Of a stretch of 64,000 nt of DNA, positions 59,901-64,000 are shown one piece after another. The notes under the pieces were generated by a model. That model was given only the letters and a program-made list of their open reading frames with translations. It did no database searches and was not told where the DNA came from. The stretch lies in NCBI RefSeq assembly GCF_008801925.2, contig NZ_CP062803.1, positions 806,001-870,000 on the forward strand. Reading direction: 5' to 3'. Every line of letters begins with the position of its first letter. The stretch's first letter is position 1. Origin of the DNA: Cupriavidus basilensis. Lineage in GTDB: Bacteria; Pseudomonadota; Gammaproteobacteria; Burkholderiales; Burkholderiaceae. Position numbers and translations under genes: made by a program.

Positions 59901-62900
59901 CCACCCCCTCTGGATCCGCCCTCCGGCAGTTCGAGCGGCAGCGGCGGTTCGTCAAGTGGCAGTTCCAGCGGCGGCAAGCCCGATGACGCGGGCTCGTCGA
60001 GCGGTAGCGGTTCATCATCCGGGAGCAGTGGTTCGTCCAGCAGTAGCTCCGGCGGCAACACGAGCGATGGCACGGGCTCATCGAGCGGAAGTGGATCGTC
60101 GGGTAGCGGTTCTTCGTCCGGCAGTAGTGGTTCTTCCAGCGGTAGCTCCGGCGGCAAAGTAACCGAAGGCACTGGCTCATCGAGTGGTAGCGGCTCGTCG
60201 GGTAGCGGTTCTTCGTCCGGCAACAATGGTTCATCCGGCGGCAGCTCCGGCGGCAACACGAGCGATGGCACTGGCTCATCGAGCGGAAGTGGATCGTCGG
60301 GTAGCGGCTCTTCGTCCGGCAACAATGGTTCGTCGAGCGGTAGCTCCGGCGGTATCACGAGCGATGGCCCGGGCTCTTCAAGCGGCAGTGGCTCGTCGGG
60401 TAGTGGCTCTTCGTCCGGCAACAATGCTTCGTCCAGCGGTAGCTCCGGCGGCAACACGAGCGACGGCCCGGGCTCATCGAGCGGCGGCGGCTCGTCGGGT
60501 AGCGGCTCTTCGTCCGGCAGTGGTGGTTCGTCCAGCGGTAGCTCCGGCGGTAACACGCGCGATGGCCGGGGCTCATCGAGCGGCAGTGGCTCGTCGGGCA
60601 GCGGTTCTTCGTCCGGCAACAATGGTTCGTCCAGCGGTAGCTCCGGCGGCAACACGAGCGATGGCACTGGCTCATCCAGTGGTAGTGGCTCGTCAGGTAG
60701 CGGCTCTTCGTCCGGCAACAATGCTTCGTCCAGCGGTAGCTCCGGCGGCAACACGAGCGATGGCGCGGGCTCATCGAGCGGCAGCGGCTCGTCGGGTAGC
60801 GGCTCTTCGTCCGGCAACAGCGGTTCGTCCGGCGGTAGCTCCGGCGGCAACACGAGCGATGGCACGGGCTCATCGAGCGGCAGTGGCTCGTCGGGTAGCG
60901 GTTCTTCGTCCGGCAGTAGTGGCTCGTCCAGCGGTAGCTCCGGCGGCAACACGCGCGATGGCACTGGTTCATCGAGTGGTAGCGGCTCGTCGGGTAGCGG
61001 TTCTTCGTCCGGCAACAGTGGTTCGTCCAGCGGTAGCTCCGGCGGTAACACGAGCGATGGTACGGGCTCATCGAGTGGTAGCGGCTCGTCGGGTAGCGGT
61101 TCTTCGTCCGGCAACAATGGTTCGTCCGGCGGTAGCTCCGGCGGCAACACGAGCGATGGCGCGGGCTCATCGAGCGGCAGTGGCTCGTCGGGTAGTGGCT
61201 CTTCGTCCGGCAACAATGGTTCATCCAGCGGCAGCTCCGGCGGCAACACGAGCGATGGCACTGGCTCATCGAGCGGAAGTGGCTCGTCGGGTAGCGGTTC
61301 TTCGTCCGGCAACAATGGTTCGTCCGGCGGTAGCTCCGGCGGCAACACGAGCGATGGCGCGGGCTCATCGAGCGGCAGCGGCTCGTCGGGTAGCGGCTCT
61401 TCGTCCGGCAACAGCGGTTCGTCCGGCGGTAGCTCCGGCGGCAACACGAGCGATGGCACGGGCTCATCGAGCGGCAGCGGCTCGTCGGGTAGCGGCTCTT
61501 CGTCCGGCAACAGCGGTTCGTCCGGCGGTAGCTCCGGCGGCAACACGAGCGATGGCACGGGCTCATCGAGTGGTAGCGGCTCGTCGGGTAGCGGTTCTTC
61601 GTCCGGCAACAGTGGTTCGTCCAGCGGTAGCTCCGGCGGTAACACGAGCGATGGCACGGGCTCATCGAGTGGTAGCGGCTCGTCGGGTAGCGGTTCTTCG
61701 TCCGGCAACAATGGTTCGTCCGGCGGTAGCTCCGGCGGCAACACGAGCGATGGCGCGGGCTCATCGAGCGGCAGCGGCTCGTCGGGTAGCGGCTCTTCGT
61801 CCGGCAACAATGCTTCGTCCAGCGGTAGCTCCGGCGGTAACACGCGCGATAGCTCGGGCTCATCGAGCGGAAGTGGATCGTCGGGTAGCGGCTCTTCGTC
61901 CGGCAACAGCGGTTCGTCCAGCGGTAGCTCCGGCGGCAACACGAGCGATGGCACGGGCTCATCGAGTGGTAGCGGCTCGTCGGGTAGCGGTTCATCGTCC
62001 GGCAACAATGGTTCGTCCAGCGGTAGCTCCGGCGGCAACGCAACCGACGGCACTGGCTCATCGAGCGGCAGTGGCTCGTCGGGTAGCGGCTCTTCGTCCG
62101 GCAACAGCGGTTCGTCCAGCAGTAGCTCCGGCGGCAACACGATCGACGGCGCGGGCTCATCGAGCGGCGGCGGCTCGTCGGGTAGCGGCTCTTCGTCCGG
62201 CAACAATGCTTCGTCCAGCGGTAGCTCCGGCGGCAACACGATCGACGGCGCGGGCTCATCGAGCGGCAGTGGCTCGTCGGGTAGCGGTTCATCGAGCGGC
62301 AACAACGGCTCGTCCGGTGGTAGCTCCGGCGGCAACACGATCGACGGCGCGGGCTCATCGAGCGGTAGCGGCTCGTCGGGTAGCGGTTCTTCGTCCGGCA
62401 ACAATGCTTCGTCCAGCGGTAGCTCCGGCGGCAACACGATCGACGGCGCGGGCTCATCGAGCGGCAGTGGCTCGTCGGGTAGCGGTTCATCGAGCGGCAA
62501 CAACGGCTCGTCCGGTGGTAGCTCCGGCGGCAACACGATCGACGGCGCGGGCTCATCGAGCGGTAGCGGCTCGTCGGGTAGCGGTTCTTCGTCCGGCAAC
62601 AATGCTTCGTCCAGCGGTAGCTCCGGCGGCAACACGAGCGGCGGATCGGGCTCGTCGAGTGGTAGCGGTTCGTCGGGCGGTAGCTCCAGTGGTGGCGATA
62701 CGTCGAACGGTGGTTCGGGTTCGTCGAGCGGTAGCTCCTCGTCGTCGGGTGGAAGCGGATCGTCTGGCGGCAGCTCCTCGTCGTCGGGTGGAAGCGGATC
62801 GTCTGGCGGCAGCTCCTCGTCGTCGAGTGGTAGTGGCTCGTCTGGCGGTAGCTCCAGCGGTAGCGATACGTCGGACGGCGGTTCGAGCTCGTCGAGTGGC

Positions 62901-63380
62901 AGTTCCTCATCTTCGGGCGGCAGCGGTTCGTCTGGCGCCAGCTCGTCAAGCGGCGGCACCTCGTCGTCCGGCGGCAGCGGCTCATCGGGCGGTAATGTCA
63001 CCGGTGGTGACGCATCGACCGCGGCCGCGGGTTCGAGGGCGCCTGCCGACGATCCGCATGGCATCACGGTCACGGTGAGCCTGAAGGCAACCGGCAATCC
63101 GTCGGACCTTATCGCCGTGTCGGTGCCGAAGGATATGGCCAGGCCGGGTAGTCACTTCCGGTTCGCGTTGCCCGCGCAGGCAATTCCTGGCGCCGCGAAT
63201 GGTGCCGAGGTGAGGGTGACGCAAATGGACGGAACGGCCTTGCCGGCATGGCTGCGCTTCGCGTCGCCAGCGCGCGCGTTCACTGCCACGTCGTTGCCGG
63301 CTTCGGCCCTGCCGCTGCAGGCGGTCATGACGGTCGGCGACGTGCGCATCCCGCTCGTCATCACGGAGCGGAACCAGTAA
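56910..63380 (+). CDS. Giant Gly/Ser-repeat TpsA exoprotein (FHA N-terminal domain)
   Basis: The 2156-residue protein starts with an extended signal peptide (MNKIYRLIWSELVRAW...) ending near AHA-AP (residue 60). Residues about 64-300 are the TPS secretion domain with NQLPTGGQV, VNWQSFNVG and FFVNPAGMYFG. GLUG-type repeats (VGGLIG, VGGLVG) lie at about 609-790. From about 905 the chain is almost only Gly/Ser, interrupted by a Pro-rich linker (about 980-1004), and includes 26 units of 33 residues (1056-1913). The last 130 residues form a beta-rich domain. It is probably a surface adhesin with a long flexible stalk. Confidence 0.93.
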   Translation: MNKIYRLIWSELVRAWVVVAETARGRGKASRSVGSVATRARLAIKPLVAALAGIGLAHAAPPAPNQLPTGGQVAAGQASISTSGNTTNVTQTSQNAVVNWQSFNVGSAATVNFQQPSAGAAILNRVLDSNPSQIYGSINAPGQVFFVNPAGMYFGPTASVNVGGLVATTHGITNADFMAGNYRFTRNGATGSIVNDGQITAALGGYVALLAPEVRNHGVIVAQLGTVALAAGEAYELQFGGNRTLANILVTPATIAALVENGNAVRAPGGLIILSAQAADRLQGGVVRNTGTLEATGLSSDGGTVRLLASDAIQQSGSINADAAAQSAGKGGSVIAIADLGNANSLTTVDGTISARGGKLGGDGGFVETSASQLKISDSAMVDTRAPQGKTGSWLLDPNDFTIAASGGDMTGAVLSGRLATSNVTIAAGQGGGYTLSPGGNIFVNDAVAWDANTLTLNAPANINVNAVMTATGAASLTLSGTPKMGLPSDGSGFTGRVDFNSTGQLISQGNTYTQIRTQDDLQNMSMFGRYFLGTDVALSGPFTPIGLGQSFAGALDGLGHKITGLEINLPSSNNIGLFSQVGGNPGNQYYGFLGVRNLGVVLGDAGVVGGTNVGGLAGTLTNVGVVTNSYVSGTGAVSGTGNNIGGLIGTVGGSATVSYSFASAAVNSPTSNSVGGLIGYLSGGPGQYPSQMFDYAMGAVTGNDYVGGLIGSTRINVTQVFSTGSVVGNNGVGGLVGQSIAGASVGDAYVNGSVSGMRYVGGIIGTAGGGYQVSITNAYVAGGVSLLSGGVAGTAGALLGTGLQLTTGNVFWNTDASGASLGPVGFNTFYAGTGKGITQAKMADQSTWTTLPDWAARFKPQSTPYRIMAMWGFSSDPSTNNGAPILCAFGGCSSASYPAYAPNPPSSSSGSSSGSGSSGGSGSSSGSGSSGGSGSSSGSGSSSGSGSSSGSGSSSGSGSSSGSGSSGGSSGGSGSSGGIPVPPPPPPAPVPVPMPSPPPLDPPSGSSSGSGGSSSGSSSGGKPDDAGSSSGSGSSSGSSGSSSSSSGGNTSDGTGSSSGSGSSGSGSSSGSSGSSSGSSGGKVTEGTGSSSGSGSSGSGSSSGNNGSSGGSSGGNTSDGTGSSSGSGSSGSGSSSGNNGSSSGSSGGITSDGPGSSSGSGSSGSGSSSGNNASSSGSSGGNTSDGPGSSSGGGSSGSGSSSGSGGSSSGSSGGNTRDGRGSSSGSGSSGSGSSSGNNGSSSGSSGGNTSDGTGSSSGSGSSGSGSSSGNNASSSGSSGGNTSDGAGSSSGSGSSGSGSSSGNSGSSGGSSGGNTSDGTGSSSGSGSSGSGSSSGSSGSSSGSSGGNTRDGTGSSSGSGSSGSGSSSGNSGSSSGSSGGNTSDGTGSSSGSGSSGSGSSSGNNGSSGGSSGGNTSDGAGSSSGSGSSGSGSSSGNNGSSSGSSGGNTSDGTGSSSGSGSSGSGSSSGNNGSSGGSSGGNTSDGAGSSSGSGSSGSGSSSGNSGSSGGSSGGNTSDGTGSSSGSGSSGSGSSSGNSGSSGGSSGGNTSDGTGSSSGSGSSGSGSSSGNSGSSSGSSGGNTSDGTGSSSGSGSSGSGSSSGNNGSSGGSSGGNTSDGAGSSSGSGSSGSGSSSGNNASSSGSSGGNTRDSSGSSSGSGSSGSGSSSGNSGSSSGSSGGNTSDGTGSSSGSGSSGSGSSSGNNGSSSGSSGGNATDGTGSSSGSGSSGSGSSSGNSGSSSSSSGGNTIDGAGSSSGGGSSGSGSSSGNNASSSGSSGGNTIDGAGSSSGSGSSGSGSSSGNNGSSGGSSGGNTIDGAGSSSGSGSSGSGSSSGNNASSSGSSGGNTIDGAGSSSGSGSSGSGSSSGNNGSSGGSSGGNTIDGAGSSSGSGSSGSGSSSGNNASSSGSSGGNTSGGSGSSSGSGSSGGSSSGGDTSNGGSGSSSGSSSSSGGSGSSGGSSSSSGGSGSSGGSSSSSSGSGSSGGSSSGSDTSDGGSSSSSGSSSSSGGSGSSGASSSSGGTSSSGGSGSSGGNVTGGDASTAAAGSRAPADDPHGITVTVSLKATGNPSDLIAVSVPKDMARPGSHFRFALPAQAIPGAANGAEVRVTQMDGTALPAWLRFASPARAFTATSLPASALPLQAVMTVGDVRIPLVITERNQ
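60075..62648 (+). repeat. 26 in-register 99-bp tandem repeats in tpsA
   Basis: Exactly 26 units of 99 bp encode 33-residue blocks beginning GSSSGSG and ending GGNTSDGT or variants (TSD/TID, T/A/P, GNN/GNS/GSS). Two further degenerate Gly/Ser regions flank them (59,630-60,074 and 62,649-63,000). Units 15 and 16 (61362-61460 and 61461-61559) are identical, and units 24-25 repeat as 26-27 (62253-62450 and 62451-62648), a 198-bp higher-order duplication. Confidence 0.95.
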
Positions 63381-63475
63381 ATGACGTCGATGGAGGGGGA
63401 GAGCAATGCGGGAGCGGGGCGCGCCGCGAGTTGGCGGCCTTCCTGCTCCCGCAGACCGATCCTGCGCATCGACCG

Positions 63476-63505
63476 GCCCTTCGGCGAACGCGTGGTCGCC
63501 GAAGG
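63476..63505 (+). terminator. Possible terminator hairpin after tpsA
   Basis: CCCTTCGGCGA (63476-63486) pairs perfectly with TCGCCGAAGGG (63495-63505). No T-run follows, so termination would be weak. It is the only clear structure between tpsA and ackA; no gene is seen in 63381-63649. Confidence 0.4.
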
Positions 63506-63649
63506 GCTGGCATCCGGATCAGTCGTGCCAGGATCGGCATGGGCCTGCACTGCCTTGTCCAGTGCAACGTACTGGATACGCGGGCCGAATCCGCATTGCA
63601 AGCGTCAAACGCAGGCCGTTCGCGTTCCAGCGCTAGCGTCTCGGTAGCA

Positions 63650-64000
63650 CTACGCTAGCGCATTCTGCTCCATCATGATGCGTGCGGTATTCAGCGCGAT
63701 CATGCCTTCCTCGTCGGTAGGCAGTACCAGGACCGGCACGCGGCTGTTGTCGCGGCTGATGCGCTGGCGGTTTTCGTTGTTGGCGCCTGCGTCCAGGCTG
63801 ATGCCAAACAGCTCCGCCAGCCGCGCGCAGATCTTCTCGCGCACGGGCGGCGAGTTGGCGCCGATGCCGGCAGTAAATACCAGCGCATCCAGGCCGCCCA
63901 GCGTGGCCGCCAGCTTGCCAATTTCCTGCGCCGCGCGATAGGCGTAGAAATCGATCGCCAGGCGCGCGCGCGGCGCGTCGCTGGCCAGCAGGGCGCGCAT
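63650..64000 (-). CDS. ackA: Acetate kinase, C-terminal part
   Basis: The frame is open to the right edge, so only the last 116 codons are present. It contains AIDFYAYRAAQEIGKLAATLGGLDALVFTAGIGANSP and VREKICARL, the C-terminal nucleotide-binding region of acetate/propionate kinases. The ending VLPTDEEGMIALNTARIM is also typical. The enzyme interconverts acetyl phosphate and acetate with ATP. It converges with tpsA. Confidence 0.92.
   Translation of the reverse strand: MRALLASDAPRARLAIDFYAYRAAQEIGKLAATLGGLDALVFTAGIGANSPPVREKICARLAELFGISLDAGANNENRQRISRDNSRVPVLVLPTDEEGMIALNTARIMMEQNALA

Noticed and set aside
60075..62648. CRISPR-like regular repeat array
   Set aside because: The regular 99-bp units are contiguous, coding and in frame; there are no unique spacers and no cas genes.
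59609..63097. Antisense 1162-codon acidic frame as a separate gene
   Set aside because: Explained by the stop-free 99-bp repeat. No ribosome site or signal peptide is seen, so it is kept only as a low-interest finding.

Overview
The window is GC-rich chromosomal DNA with the gene content of a betaproteobacterium of the family Burkholderiaceae, most probably the genus Cupriavidus. The basis is an fdsGBACD NAD-dependent formate dehydrogenase operon with a divergent fdsR regulator, an infA paralogue near a cold-shock gene, a PPK2 polyphosphate kinase, an orphan TctA-type permease, and runs of small proteins of the Ralstonia/Cupriavidus type. Assignment rests on reading the proteins; no database search was possible.

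Layout. 1-268: 3' end of Fe superoxide dismutase and its terminator. 0.4-16.8 kb: a type VI secretion (T6SS) locus with two divergent arms, tagK?-tagJ-tssE-tssF-tssG-tssA leftwards and tssH(clpV)-tssB-tssC-hcp-vgrG-effector rightwards, separated by an AT-rich 0.5 kb control region with phased repeats. The membrane-complex genes (tssJLM), the baseplate gene tssK and a separate PAAR gene are absent. The effector gene (Tle3-like lipase) runs tail-to-tail into a LysR gene, and both lack their 3' ends at the same point (about 16,767), which looks like a deletion scar at the island edge. 17.5-22.8 kb: two secreted alpha/beta hydrolases, a glutathionyl-hydroquinone reductase, an LpxL-type acyltransferase and small proteins. 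23-29.4 kb: cspA behind a near-consensus promoter, a trypsin-like protease, infA with a TTG start, and about a dozen very small proteins, including related YKGF proteins. 29.5-33.3 kb: orphan tctA, an MXKDX-repeat protein, and a sulfite-oxidase-type molybdoenzyme with its cytochrome b. 33.6-41.7 kb: hisN-type phosphatase, YegD-like chaperone, CorA/ZntB-type transporter, PPK2, lipoprotein hydrolase, M30-like metallopeptidase. 41.7-49.1 kb: fdsR and fdsGBACD, with two copies of a 20-bp dyad operator between them. 49.13-50.03 kb: a very long palindromic intergenic element. 50-54.9 kb: a transglycosylase-only protein, an Ldh-family dehydrogenase next to a DASS anion transporter, a small RRM-like protein and a tyrosine phosphatase. 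55.1-63.4 kb: a two-partner secretion pair, TpsB and a 2156-residue TpsA that contains 26 exact-length 99-bp Gly/Ser repeats. 63.65-64 kb: 3' end of acetate kinase.

Functional links. The T6SS arms would build sheath, tube, part of the baseplate and the ClpV recycler; VgrG carries a C-terminal extension that may carry the neighbouring lipase. The fds genes encode a soluble Mo/Fe-S/FMN enzyme that oxidises formate to CO2 and reduces NAD+, plus its maturation protein, under FdsR. TpsB would export the repeat-rich TpsA to the cell surface.

The strongest candidates for undescribed structure are the 0.9-kb palindrome that fills the fdsD/transglycosylase gap, the effector/LysR junction, the fdsR operator pair, and the recently amplified 99-bp/198-bp repeats of tpsA.
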